Below are positions 10,481 to 22,139 of a DNA stretch of 64,000 bases, piece after piece. The stretch lies in NCBI GenBank assembly GCA_963922205.1, contig CAWUHX010000043.1:682001-746000 (forward strand), in the 5' to 3' direction. The stretch comes from Romanomermis culicivorax (taxonomy: Eukaryota; Nematoda; Enoplea; Mermithida; Mermithidae). Position 1 is the first letter of the stretch. Every line of letters begins with the position of its first letter. Both the position numbers and the translations under genes were made by a program. The notes under the pieces were generated by a model. That model was given only the letters and a program-made list of their open reading frames with translations, did no database searches and was not told the origin of the DNA.

Positions 10481-10484
10481 GTGG

Positions 10485-10765
10485 AAGAACGATCAGGTTT
10501 TACTGCGTCTGGTTCACACCCATCTATAACGTTATATCCACTTGAGCGTAGTGGGTTGTGGTTATTGGAAGGGGATTAACGAGGCGAGGCTTGGGCTTAG
10601 GCTTATTCTTAGGCTTAGGAAGCGAGCCTAAATAACGTCAAAGCCTAAGAATAAGCCTGAGCCTAAGCCCCGCCTCGTTAATCCCCTTTCAATAACCCAG
10701 TATGCTCTGTGTGTATGACGTTGGGTGTGAACCAGACGCAGTAATACCGAACGATCACGAATATC
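10485..10765. repeat. Foldback element with TTAGGC-like stem
   Basis: Long inverted repeat. The left arm contains ACTGCGTCTGGTTCACACCC and then GGGGATTAACGAGGCGAGGC; the right arm contains their complements. The centre carries GGCTTAGGCTTATTCTTAGG, in which TTAGGC units recur and are mirrored. A single strand would fold into a hairpin of over 100 bp. No coding frame. Confidence 0.85.
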
Positions 10766-11644
10766 TTGACAATATTAAGTTAGAATGATATGCAATAAAC
10801 ACCGTCACATTTCAATGAATGGTAATTTCAGATTGGTAACCTTTACTCGATGAAAAAGATGCGGTCAAAGAGTCTGACAAGAAAATATTCCGATTCGCAT
10901 ATCTAAGTGGCAAAAATCCAAAATTCGTGCTAACTTTATTTGAGGGAAAGATAATGACACGAAAAGGTAATTTGGACTGCGGTGTTAGATCCGTGGTACA
11001 TCTAATTTGCAATGGTAGATGCAGCGACAAGAAAAAAGTTGGCTAAACTTGATACACAACTTTAAGGGATGAAATGTTTTATACTGAAGAAAATATATGA
11101 ATTTCTTCATGGCAAAGAAATCAAACACATTTTGCTTGTCCATTTTTGATTTGGGTTGAACTGTATTGACACCTAACCTAATGCATTTGACCAGGTTACT
11201 GGAGAAAATGATCAATCGGTTTGTCGTTGATGGATGAGGAAGTTTTTCTCGTTGATTACTGTAAAAAGCTTACTATTTTTTCCAAACTGAACTTACTTTC
11301 ATCAATTTGCTGATGCATCTGCCATTTTAAAATAAACAGACTGTAACAATAAACCATCTGATCTCACAAATATGTAATACAAAGTATGATGTGCCATAAC
11401 AACCCAAGTAACGTTGCGGTTGTAAATATCAAGTTTTGTGAATGTTTAATTTAAATTTGCATAAATATTCTGAAAGCAGAGAAACAAAATGGTCTTCCAC
11501 GAGGAATACTGATCATCTGCGATTCCACTTGAGATTTGCCCATGCGTAAAAGATTTCCAAGTGAACAAACTTACTTCCTTCGTTTAATTATCATAAAAAA
11601 CAGAAAAATTACTTGCTCGCCAATCTCATTTCAATCTTAGCAAG

Positions 11645-11872
11645 TAAAGGCTCATTTAAACTTGTCTTTTTCGACGGAACGAGGAACGGTTCGCCAACAG
11701 TTTGAAAACCCACATTCAGTTATGAAGGATAACTGCAATTTTGCGGAAAACGACCGACGATAACCTCCGACCTAACCGAACGGAATGAAAATTTTCCTTT
11801 CGTTCAGTTACGTTCTGTCGATTGCATCCTGTTCCGTCGGAAAAGGCAAGTAAATGAGCCTTTAGACAGCAA
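11645..11872. mobile_element. Small inverted-repeat element, AGGCTCATTT ends
   Basis: The left end TAAAGGCTCATTTAAACTTG mirrors the right end (CAAGTAAATGAGCCTTTA). Both are followed inward by CTTTTTCGACGGAAC-like sequence. A diverged relative lies at 51591-51815. No open frame. The ends resemble the AGGCC-type termini seen at 38294 and 59889. Confidence 0.7.
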
Positions 11873-11890
11873 AACTAAAAAAACGTATAC

Positions 11891-12150
11891 GTGAAGTCGG
11901 CTATACACTCCAAGTCGTGCCCCGGATCCATTTCTACCATATTCAACAAGGACAACGTGACTTCTTTTTCGTTCAAATCATCGTCCATCGTGGCCACCGT
12001 TTCGAAGTAACGTTCCGATTCGACCATGATTATTTTGCGATTTTCGAATAATAATTTCAAAATAACGATAGAAAATGGGGAAAATTCAGCAATGAACACC
12101 AGGATCAGCGCGCATGTGGCTATCGAGTTTAAAGCAGTGCATTTGTAAAG
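11891..12150 (-). CDS. Candidate exon encoding a transmembrane segment, gene unknown
   Basis: The minus-strand stretch lies between an ATACCATAG acceptor (just above 12150) and an AC|GTATAC donor (below 11891). It encodes a hydrophobic helix (CALILVFIAEF, then SPFSIVILKLLF) followed by a polar, acidic segment (ERYFETVATMDDDLNEKEV, LLNMVEMDPGHDLECIADF). The acidic part reads like real protein. The family is not recognised. It may belong with the exon at 8955-9218, but this is not proven. Confidence 0.4.
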
Positions 12151-12299
12151 CTATGGTATTCGTCGGAAAATACTGAAGGATTTATTTTGATGACACCGAT
12201 GGCCTGCGAAAGTTTCATTCCGGTATCTATATTAATCATAGAGTAATCTTTGTCCTGACTTTCTATGACTTGTGATTTTGGATGTTTCTGAGTCTATTA

Positions 12300-12686
12300 T
12301 CTGTTTTTTGTAAAATGCTTGTAAACCGAAAAATAACAAAAATAGGTACAGCCCTCGAACTGGTTTGCACAAAGCTGTTACTATAATATCTTTCACTCAA
12401 AAAGTTCTCAGGATCAGCTGTGTAGGCTCACAAATTTTCAGTTGTATGCGACATATGGCTTAGCAGGAAATCCTAAAAATTTGAAATAGTATTTGCTTTC
12501 CAATCTTTAATTCTGGACCCCCACAAGATTCTTGCTGAACCCCGGAAGATTTTGTCCCCCCCAGAATTGATCAAGAAGATGATGAAAGAGAATGAACAAG
12601 AAAAGAAGAGAAGGCCATCATAAGAATGAAAATGATGCAACGACCGTAAACAAAGCATATATGATTCCAAAGAAAAACAGACTAAG
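12300..12686. mobile_element. TAGTCTG-type MITE copy carrying extra sequence
   Basis: Begins TATCTGTTTTTTGTAAAATG and ends AAAGAAAAACAGACTA. It is longer than the usual 240 bp because the stretch from about 12510 to 12680 is inserted or substituted; a related stretch lies at 48330-48480 (both contain ATCAAGAAGATGATG). It marks a second dispersed repeat. Confidence 0.6.
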
Positions 12687-12819
12687 CGAATTGTTTCACA
12701 TGTTTGACTAATACAGATGCTGCAAAACCTTTTTATGTCCTTCTTGACGAGTTTTAGAGCGAATCCACGACAGGGCTATTCAAAATTTGAAAATTTTGAG
12801 AAGAGTTCCAGTAAACATG

Positions 12820-14234
12820 TGTCACATTAAGTAGATTAGAAGCCATGTCACATTAACTGAATTTGGTGATCAGTCACATTGATGGGAAAACCCATACCAT
12901 ATCCCATAAGAAATACGGCCTTGACACTGTAAGTGACATGCTGTGACCCCATTGGGTGGCTCCATAAGGTTATCTACTTCGGGAACCTAACCCAGCTGGT
13001 ACTGACTACAGGAAAACCTATAGTGTACCTTGGACTTGTCCTAGGGTTCTGCTGTAGAATAATGGACAATGCAGCCGGGTCAGGGGTGGCAATCCCGAGT
13101 CCTCATTCACTGAGAATGAGGGACTGTGTCATTTGTGGAATGGCTTACTGTAGGGGACCCGATTGTAAAACTAAATCCCCTATTTGGCCCTGACCTTAAC
13201 GGTTCAAGGGCTGTTCTGACTGAGGGTACTCTCAAGGGAAAACTGGCTTAAGGAGGATTCCCACAAATATACCCTCAACAATAATAACCCCGGAGAAGAC
13301 TCACCTAGTCCTCTTCTCAAAGAACTCGGCGGGGGGCGACAGGTTCAAGGGTTGTATGCGAATCCTAGGGACGATGGAGAGCGGGTACAGTAAATGCGAA
13401 ACGATTCAGCGTGGGGTTCAACTGACACAGGTCGACAGACGATGGTAATGTTCCTCGGGGGATGGCGACGGGGGATCTCTAACAAAAATGTGACAAGGCA
13501 ACTCCTAGGGTTGTTAAACACAAGGGGCACCGAAGGTGAATATTCAAATTTATTGAAGGTGGTGGCGAATGCAGGCAAATATGCAAATTTAATATAATAA
13601 GATGTTGAAGAACGTAGAGATGCAAGCTGAAAACGCAGAGAGACGATTAGGCCCAAAAATAAGTGCAAAACTAAAGAAACAAGCCCTTTTAAAGGGCCAC
13701 ATGAATCTACAGTATGCCTTGGGTGGAGCTGAGACACACCCAAGCTAACTTCTACAGCGGAAATCCCTGCAGAAGATGCCTTTGGTCCCATAGACATTTT
13801 CTAGTTCACTACGTTAAGCATTTGAGGGGAGTTTCACTCTCCATGCTAAACATATGAATGTCATTTAGAGAGAATTTCCAACTAGGCGTTTCACGTTGCA
13901 AAACATGGCTAGTTTTTGCTGATAAGAGGTGCATGTTGTGCTCCAATTATAGTGATGAGCTCGGAGAGCTTATCTTTGGCGGAAATTCTAACTAACCGGT
14001 TACATACTGTAGTCTACGTGTGCAATGGAAAAATAACAAATCATAACAGAAATGAAAGTACAAAAATGAAACAGAAACGGAATGCAAAAAGTACACACAG
14101 AAATTGCATGTAAAATATAAAAACCAAATGCAAAATTAAAGTGAGTTACTATAAAACAAAGAGTGGCGAAAAACACAGTGAAAAAGCATGATGTGAATAA
14201 CATGATGTTGGGCGAAATTCATCGGCACGTGACA
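12820..14234 (-). mobile_element. Solo LTR of the 17.5-kb Ty3/gypsy family
   Basis: Runs from TGTCACATTAAGTAG to GCACGTGACA, the reverse orientation of the LTRs at 14516 and 30589. It is flanked by an exact 4-bp duplication, CATG at 12816-12819 and CATG at 14235-14238. No internal region is attached, so it arose by LTR-LTR recombination. Open frames inside are shared with the other LTR copies and are not treated as genes. Confidence 0.93.
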
Positions 14235-14249
14235 CATGCAAGAATGCTA

Positions 14250-14471
14250 CAGTCTGTTTTTTCTAATGTTCTGAATGATAAAAGTGGGAAGTGAGTATCC
14301 GTCTGTATTTTTTTATTTCCATGCATCATGTGGTACTGAAAATTTTCGAATCAATCTGAATGGGCCTACATTTTTTTAAACAATAACTCTACAATAAAAG
14401 TTTTGTGTAAAGAATTTTCAGTAGGTGCATAATAGTATGATTTTATAAGCATTTATGAAAAACAGATTATA
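14250..14471. mobile_element. TAGTCTG-type MITE copy between two LTRs
   Basis: Begins AGTCTGTTTTTTCTAATGTT and ends GCATTTATGAAAAACAGATTATA. It lies in the 281-bp gap between the solo LTR and the full-length element. Confidence 0.7.
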
Positions 14472-14515
14472 AGTATCTTTACTGTGTGCTTACTCTAGAT
14501 TTGTTAAGTTTATAG

Positions 14516-15938
14516 TGTCACGTGCTGACGAATTTCGCCCAGTGTCATGTGATCATATCATACTTTTTTTTGTTATGTTTTTCACCACGTTTTGTGTTAC
14601 AGTAATTCACATCAATTTTATGTTTTGTTTTTATAATTTTTACATGCATTTTTTGTGTGTACTTTTTCTGTTCTACTTACACACTTTTATTTCTGTTTCA
14701 ATTTGTTATTTTTCATTATACACATAGACTACGGTATGTAACCCGCTAGTCAAGGATTTCCGTTAAAGATAAGCTCTCCGAGCTCATCACTGTAATTGGA
14801 GCACAACGTGCACCTCTTATCAGTAAAAACTAGCAACGTTTCGTAACCTGAAACGCCTAGTTGGAAATTCTCACTAGATGAGGTTCCTATGCTAAGCATG
14901 GAGAGTGAAAACTCGCCCCAATGCTTAACATAGTGAACTGGAAAATGTCTATGTGACCATAGGCATCTTCTGCAGCAATTTCTGCTGCAGAAGTTAGCTT
15001 GTGGCAGTGTTAGCTCCACCCGAGGCATACTGTAGATTACGGGGCCCTTTAAAAGTGCCTGTTTTGTTAGTTTTGGACTCATTTTTGGGCCTAATCATCT
15101 TGTTGCATTTTTACAGCCTGCGTCCCGCGTTTGCCATACATCATCTTTATTATAATTTATATATTTCATCTGCATTCGCCACCCCATCAAATAAATTTAC
15201 ATATTTCGCCTTTGGTCTCCCTTGCGTTGCCAGTTACTGTAACCAAACCACAGGAGCTTACCTGTCACCATTGACTGAGAACCCCCGTCGCCTCCCCGAG
15301 GAGACGTTTGATACCGTCGCCTGCGGACCCACAGCCCCATTACTCTCCACGCCGAATCACTCTGGATTCCCGTACCCGCTCACCGCCATCCGCAGGACCC
15401 ATGCTTTGACCCTTGAACCCATCCCCCAACTGAGTACTTTGAGAAGAGGATTTAGTGAGTCTTCTCAGGGGTTATTATTGTTGAGGGTATATTTGTGGGA
15501 ATCCTCCTTAAGCTAGTTTTCCCTTGAGAGTACCCTCAGTTGAGAAAGCCCTCAGACCCTTAAGGTCAGGGCCAATAAGGGGATGTAGGTTAACAATTGG
15601 GTCCCCTACAGTACACCATTCTGTGAATGGCACCATCTCTCATTCCCAGTGAATGAGGACTAGGGATTGCCACCCCTGACCCGGCCGCATTGTCCATTGT
15701 TCTACAGCTGAACCCAAGGACAAGGCTGAGGTACACCATAGGTTTTCCTGTGGTAGTACCAACTGGGTTAGGTTCCCGAAATGAAAATATTAGGGAGCCA
15801 CCCAACGGGGTCACAGCATGCCACAAACAGTGTCATGGCCCTATTTCCTACAGGATATGGTATGGGTTCTCCCATCAATGTGACTGTTCACCAATTCAGT
15901 TAATGTGACATGGCTCCCAATTTCTACTTAATGAGACA
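14516..15938 (+). repeat. 5' LTR
   Basis: Begins TGTCACGTGCTGACGAATTT. It contains a TTTAAAAG TATA-like box at 15048-15055 and AATAAA at 15190-15195, the order expected of U3 then R. Matches the 3' LTR over its length. An open frame at 15001-15516 has a partly conserved partner in the 3' LTR, but it spans the expected transcription start and has no known domain. Confidence 0.92.
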
Positions 15939-15956
15939 TGGCGAGGCTGGAAAATC
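15939..15956 (+). promoter_or_regulatory. Putative primer-binding site
   Basis: TGGCGAGGCTGG follows the last base of the 5' LTR directly. A PBS normally starts with TGG, the complement of a tRNA 3' CCA. The priming tRNA was not identified. Confidence 0.5.
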
Positions 15957-17299
15957 GACTTTTAAGTCTGGCTTCACAGTCCTTAGGAACAAACCTTTTA
16001 CCCTTTTGAGTGGAGACACCTCTTTCAATTAGGTAAAATTTTGGTTTGAGTGGGGAAACCTCTCTCAGATCATGAGAATCACTACTTGAGTGGGGTTACC
16101 CCTCTCAGGTTAGGGAATTCGCATTCAAAGTGGGACTACTGACCCTTAGGATGATCTTTTGCCCTCATGTAAGTCGGATAGGCCTGTAAGCAGGTACACT
16201 GCCCCTTAGGTTGGAAATGGCCCTTATGTTTGAGTTTTGATGCTAACTCAAGTAACACCGCGTTTGAGTAGAGTTTAATTACTGTAGGTTGGGATTCGCC
16301 CCAAGGAGTGATCCAATTAATGATTCTTAAGTGAATTATTGCCTTATGAGTATAGTAATGCCCGTAAGCTTTAATAAATCCCCTGGTCTCAGGTTTTTCC
16401 CCAGAGTCGATCCCCAAGGGTCATAATTTCCCAGAGTCGAGTCTAAATAGAGTATTCTGCCTCGATCTCCTCTGAGCTCTCTTTCTCTATTTTTCCATTT
16501 TTTTTCTTTCTCTTTAAATTGGGCCTCCATCCACTGCGTGTGATCGGATAGGTTACTGTACTGCTGTATGGCTATTTGGTTACAGTATGACTGCGATTTG
16601 CAGGTACTCTGACTACAGTATACCTGGGTAGGGATACTTGAGTATCACAGCCCATGAGGTTCTACAACCCCTGAGGGCTTCGTGATCTCTGATCAAGAGA
16701 TACAGTACTCCTTCCACTCTTGATTCTGGATGTCAAGTGTGGTCGTGACTTGTTATCTGTGTCCGGTATGTGTGTCAACACACTTTTTCAAAATTTTTCT
16801 TATCTTCACTGAGCACTAGCTAAGTTGCTCATTTTCTGGCCAAACAAGCCAAAAAATTATACTGTTGACACATATAACACCATACTTAGCAGATCACATT
16901 GCTTATATCTTGGGCCTCAAATTTTATTTTATTTACTTTACTTTTTATTTTTTTGGTCTTCTATGCATAATGTGTGACCCAATTATAATAACTTTTTCAC
17001 CCAATAAATTTTCTTATCTCAAAATCAACTCAAATAAAAACTAAAAACCCATTTTCTCCCCTTTCTAAACAAACAAATTAAAATTTTATCCCTTTTCCTT
17101 CCTACTAAATAAACCTTCTCACTTCACTTCTATTCAAATCAATAAAAAAAACATTTTTCTTCACGGGTCACACATACGTCATAGTTGGCAACCCTTCAGT
17201 AGGTCATTTTTATATTTTTCCCTTACTGTACGGTCTTCTTCTTCTTCCTTCTCTTCTCCCTCTCTAGGTAGTTGCACATGGTGACGATCTTACCGATCG

Positions 17300-18720
17300 T
17301 GACCACTGACGTCAGCAACAACAACTTATCGTGTTGTTGTTATGAGGTGATGTGTCTTGGAGACCTTACCTCTGATGTTCGCAACTACCTCACATGCTGC
17401 TGTTGCACTGAGGCATGCCTAGCTAGGTCATGCCTCTGACATCAGCAGTGGCCGCATAGCATGTAGCCATTAAGGGCTTGATGGTTCTCCATGTCCTCCC
17501 CTGCATCTCCAACAGCTGCATCCCTTGCTGTTGCTTTAAGGGGTGGGTGGCCCTCCGGCTCTACCTCTGATGTCAGCAATGGCAATGTAACAGGTTGTTA
17601 TTGTGGGATGGTGACTGTATGGCACTATCTCTCTGACATCTGTAACAGCAGAGGCTCATGTTGTTGCACTAGGACTGGTCGGTTAGACCGACTTCAGTCT
17701 TTTGACATCAGCAACAACAATGCTCCGTGTTGTTGTTCGGAGATGTGAGGCTTTACAAACCGCACATCTGGCGTCTGCAACTGTTGGGGTTGCCTCAGAT
17801 GCGCATGTTCAGCTTCCGGCGTTGGTGCGCAGGGGGTTGAATGCCTTAGGGGCCACCACTTGTTAGGCTACTGTGGTTTAGGAATGATGTAACTGGCCTT
17901 TGGGTTTAGGCAAAGGCTGACCACAGGCTAACAAAAACAATAAACTAAGAACTCTCCCAGACATTTCACCAGATACTCGCCAGAACTTTCACCAAACCTG
18001 AGGCAGAACACCTTGGCACGTACCTCAGGAGATCCTACCCAAGTCTCTACACCTAAACTTATAAGAGCCTCCACTATGCTCACAAAACAAAACAATTACC
18101 TGCTCAATCTGTATTGGGTGATGATGGGTGACCCCAAAAGAAAATAACAATAATAAAAAATGTATCATCAAAGGCGATGGCAGCGATGCTCCACCAGACA
18201 ATAATATTTTTACACTGATAAACAAACATAAAAAATGTGAAACAGTGGCAGCATCTATCTATGCAAATATTCTTTCTTTTTTCACCACTTTTCGCCGTGT
18301 CCAACGGCCTGCGCACCGAGGCCGGAAGCTGAACACGTAAACCTGAGGCAACCCCAACACAACAACTGCATCTCATATCATTCTTCTAGGATAACAGAGA
18401 CTCAGCTATTACCTTATGACGTCAGCAACAGCGATGCTCCGTGTTGTTGTAGCAGGGTTTCTGGCCTTGGGGCCCTACCTACTGATGTCGACAATGATAA
18501 CGTTTCTATTCCAATATTGAAATTAAGACTTTACAGTCTTATTCTGGCGTCAGCAACGGTGATGCTCCGTATTGCCGTAAGATGTCTGTAGCCGTAGGCT
18601 CTTACTTTTGGCGTACATACTGCAATATGAGACTATGGCACTTACATCCCAGTTACCTGAGGTCAGCACCGAGTGTGTGGTGGTGTATATCACATCGTTG
18701 ATGTCAGCACTGGGTTACTG
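17300..18720 (+). repeat. Array of about 66-bp units with CAGCAAC/GTTGTTG hairpins
   Basis: Units start with a variant of CTGATGTCAGCAAC at about 17307, 17374, 17436, 17500, 17565, 17632, 17700 and 17770, and again at about 18417, 18482, 18546, 18660 and 18698 after an inserted element. Many can fold, for example CAACAACAA with GTGTTGTTGTT. Two units carry the palindrome TGACGTCA (17307-17314, 18417-18424). Related CATCAGCAACTCCACGC copies lie near 30390-30430, just upstream of the 3' LTR. Confidence 0.75.
17783..18358. mobile_element. Nested inverted-repeat element in the leader array
   Basis: The left end GTTGGGGTTGCCTCAG and the right end (CTGAGGCAACCCCAAC) are inverted repeats extending about 60 bp, including TGTTCAGCTTCCGG and GGTGCGCAGG. 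It splits the 66-bp array. No transposase frame is seen, and the target duplication is unclear. Confidence 0.75.
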
Positions 18721-20404
18721 TGGGTTTCCAACATGCCACTTGAGTCATAGGTGATTGCTGGGATATTACCTCCTCACCTATGGCTCTTGTCCAAGGGTTG
18801 TGTCTGCGTATCACTGGTGCCTGGGAAACATCAGTTGACATGCTCGCTCAACCTGAGATGCACTCTGTCTGTGATACTGATCAGGTTGTCCGCCAGGGTA
18901 GTGGCACCAATCGATCAGTAGGTGACCACCTTCAGAGCTTTAACTGCAGGTTTAAACGGGTTTACACTCAGCCTCAGCTGGGTCAGTTGTTCAACTTATG
19001 CAACTGTTAGGCATTTGCAGTCAGTACTGCCTGTGTCTAACAATCCCAAGGGTTGACAACCTTCTTGTAAATTTCTTATCTTAATTCTCGCATTTCTTTC
19101 TCATCTATGATCTTCTTTAGTGTCCCCCCAGAATAATTCCTCAGGAATTACAGCACAGCCACTGGTTGGGCCTAAAGTGTAAAAGGCCCCTCTGTAATCA
19201 TCCTTTACACTCAAACGCCTTCGTTAGCTGGCCTGATAATGTCCACACTAGAGTCGCCCTTAATCCTGAGTCTGCCTCTGTTGGTTGTCCCTATAGCATA
19301 ATATGCCTCTATTCGGCCTAAGCCAAGGTGTTCGAGTCTGCCTAAACACATTACAACTAAGTTCGCCTTAGCCCCTCACTTTACACTCATTCAATCGAGA
19401 CAGACTGTACCCCTGATCTCAAGATGCTTTGAGCCTAGCCTCGAATCATAGGAGGAAGCCTGCATATCCCCACCTCCATTAGGCACAGCTCGGCCAAGGA
19501 CCCCCATGCCACCCATTTACTGACTGAGTGTGTCAGAATAGCACCTTGGTACCTGGTGCTCTTGCCTCCAACTGGTGACCTAGCGATCCTCACTTCATCT
19601 CAATGACTGGAATCCCAGCCCCCAGCTGTATAGAATGCTCCTGGAGAGTTCCCATTCTGTTCAAAACGCACATTCCCGTTTTGGGCAGGGTTGTAGAATA
19701 TATGCGAATGTCCTCCCCTTGGGAACCTCCTGTCTAGTCATCACACTTTTCAGAGATGGCAATTGCTCTTAGTGAGTGAGGCTAATTGCGCAATAGCGCA
19801 TCCTCTTTGCATAGTCAGGTGTGTAAACTAATTTTGTCCCTATCTATTTACACCCACTAAGTATACTTTAAGTTGTCCCCCTTTACTTATTAATTCTTAA
19901 GCTACTTCACGTGCTACTCCTGGTGAGTAGGACTTTGTCGGTTACGAGCTCTCCCATATCCAAGGTTTGTAAACTAGCACAATGGACTTAACCTCCAAAT
20001 AAAATTCCCTTTTGGGCGGGTTTATTCGTACTAGAGTCCTTACGTCGTCCTTTCTTTTACCGTTGGGAAACCACCATTTTATTTAAATTTATTCAATTTT
20101 GGCTTCAAATAACCGGGTCTAGCCTCATTTCTTTCTCTCAAAGTTTGGGACATATAATTTTCCCTCTCTTTACACACAGGTTATCCCATCTCTAAGTACA
20201 TAGGTGACCAGATGAATTCCCTACTGAGTCAGCCTATCTTTGCCCTTGGCCGTTCTGAGGGCTGAAACCTTGTTCTTTTCTAGCCCCATCATTGAGTGGC
20301 TGCTAGTTATTGTAAGGAACAAGCATTAAAGCCTCAAAAACGCCATCGCATAAACAATCTCGTAATCCCCGCCCCTCTTCACCGGGAGACCACAAGAGTA
20401 ACAC

Positions 20405-21181
20405 TTACCTCATTGTCACAAAATAGAGACACCTAGACGTTCCTGCTGTCTCAGTTCTAATTTTAGTAAGACCAGTGAGCCCCTCTCTATTCAGTTTGAT
20501 CGAATAGCTTCACAGGCACGATTATCAGTCTTAGCTACCTTACAGGAAGACAAACTCTCAACTATGAAGTCAGAAGTTGATCTACCTTCACAGATTGAGA
20601 ATAAGGTCCAAGCTGCATTTGAGAATGCCCTTGGACCGCTCAACCAAAAGGTGGAGGCTATGAATGGCAAAAATCACATTCCTGTGTCCAGCTTCATGGC
20701 CCCTCCTGCCTTTTCAGGTGCTTTTGGTGAGTCCATAACCGATTTTATATCTCACTTGACCCGTTTCTTTACACTTCAAGGGGTAACAGAAATGGATCAT
20801 GCATATAAAATCGCGTTTCTGGAGTCTTGCCTAACAGGTCCTGCTCTCGCATCCTACCGGGACTTTAGCAGTGGTACTCTGCAGCCTACCCGCTACGAAG
20901 AGTTCACAGCTTTTCTAAAGAGAGACTTTCCAGTAGGGCCTGACTCAGATCTGCATCAGCAGTTGATCCAGGATCGCCTGCAGATGCTGGTTGAGTCCAT
21001 GATAGTCTACATTGAGCACTTTAAGAGACTGTCCTGGGTAGCTTATCCAGATCTCATGACTGATGTTAGGGATTCGATCATAAAACCTATCTTTCTGAGA
21101 GGGTTGAAACCAGTCCTTCAAGATAGTATTAAGTTCAGGGAGTTCACAACTCTTGAAGAGACCCTCAAAGCAGCTTGTTAA
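20405..21181 (+). pseudogene. gag: gag, capsid region
   Basis: The ATG at 20564 starts 205 codons to a TAA at 21179-21181, but the same frame is open back to about 20405, just after AT-rich TTCTAATTTTAG, so the N-terminus may be longer. The upstream part (RIASQARLSVLATLQEDKL) looks helical and coiled. The middle matches the retrotransposon gag layout: FSGAFGESITDFISHLTRFF, then KIAFLESCLTGPALASYRDF, then EEFTAFLKRDFP. The frame ends without a zinc knuckle; nucleocapsid-like sequence continues in other frames to about 22100, so gag is frameshifted or truncated here. Predicted role: particle formation. Confidence 0.8.
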
Positions 21182-22110
21182 GCGGAATCACAGATCTTTC
21201 GGGATGAGATTAGGTATACTGCCCCATCTAATGCTGTTTTCTCTTCAGAACAAATTACCGCCAACAATGTCAAGTCAATGTCAAATCAAAGGGGCACCGC
21301 TCAACATCCGTCGGCCAAGCCATCGGACGAGATTTGAGGTTTACAATTGGAGATGGCCCAGCCTACGGCTCACATTGCCTGACCTACGGCTCAGCAAATG
21401 GCGCCACCTCTGAGCAATCTGATGCCATCAACGACCCCGTCAGCATGCGTCCAAAACGCTGGCAATTGCCTGTCAGGGGCACATTTACAGATGTGCTCCT
21501 ACCATGGATGCTGCACCAACAACGACGCTAGTTGCCAGGCCCAACATCCTGACAGCGCCCGCCCTAGCAACGCCACCACCACTGGCACCAGCCATTGCTA
21601 TTTTTCTCGAACAAGGGTGCACCCTACTGACTGATGCGACAGACCCTGCCCGCATTGCCAAAAGATACGAGTGCACAGGGCTACGGCCTGCCCAAATCGA
21701 ACTCGGATGTTGCCTGAAGAGACTAACTTTAGTAATTCTAGTTACTCTCCTCAGGGGGCAAGTGGAAATTTTTGGCGTTATGCTAATCCAACTCCTCACG
21801 GGACAGGGAACCAATATCAGTCAACCCCATGGCAAAATAATGCCGTAGGGGCTACCGAGGGTCTTCTTCACCCAGATCTGTTTGATCTGGATGATGAAGT
21901 TCTGGCTGAACATCTGGCTGATCACTTACAACTGTGTTATCCTGTCTGTGTAATCAGTATTGAAATTTCAGCTGCGGCAGTGGTTTCGGCACCGACTCCA
22001 TTGTCAGCTTTGCCGCTAGGGCGGCTGAAATATGCGACGTCGGTCAACGTAAACCCATCAACGACACTGAAGAGGACTGGCCACGTCAGCCTAATCACGT
22101 CGTATTGACC
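21182..22110 (+). pseudogene. gag C-terminal/nucleocapsid remnant, frameshifted
   Basis: Short overlapping plus-strand frames with Pro-, Thr- and Ala-rich sequence. One frame carries CPHCQKIRVHRATAC near 21645-21690, a CX2CX5HX4C pattern one residue longer than the usual CX2CX4HX4C zinc knuckle. It continues in the same frame (LLHPDLFDLDDEVLAEHL) to a stop at 22108. Position after capsid and the Cys/His cluster suggest nucleocapsid. At least one frameshift separates it from 20564-21181. Confidence 0.55.
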
Positions 22111-22139
22111 GACGGAAGGTACACCGGCGCCTCCCGCAC

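Larger units (their letters stand above)
15957..20404 (+). other. Long untranslated leader of the LTR element
   Basis: About 4.4 kb with no convincing coding frame. It includes short repeated GAGTGGGG motifs near 16000-16100, an AT-rich part near 16900-17160 and the hairpin-unit array listed separately. A leader this long is unusual; Ty3/gypsy leaders are normally a few hundred bases. Confidence 0.6.

Noticed and set aside
15001-15516. 171-residue frame in the 5' LTR as a gene
   Set aside because: Spans the TATA-like box and polyadenylation signal of the LTR and is only partly kept in the 3' LTR; no domain is seen.
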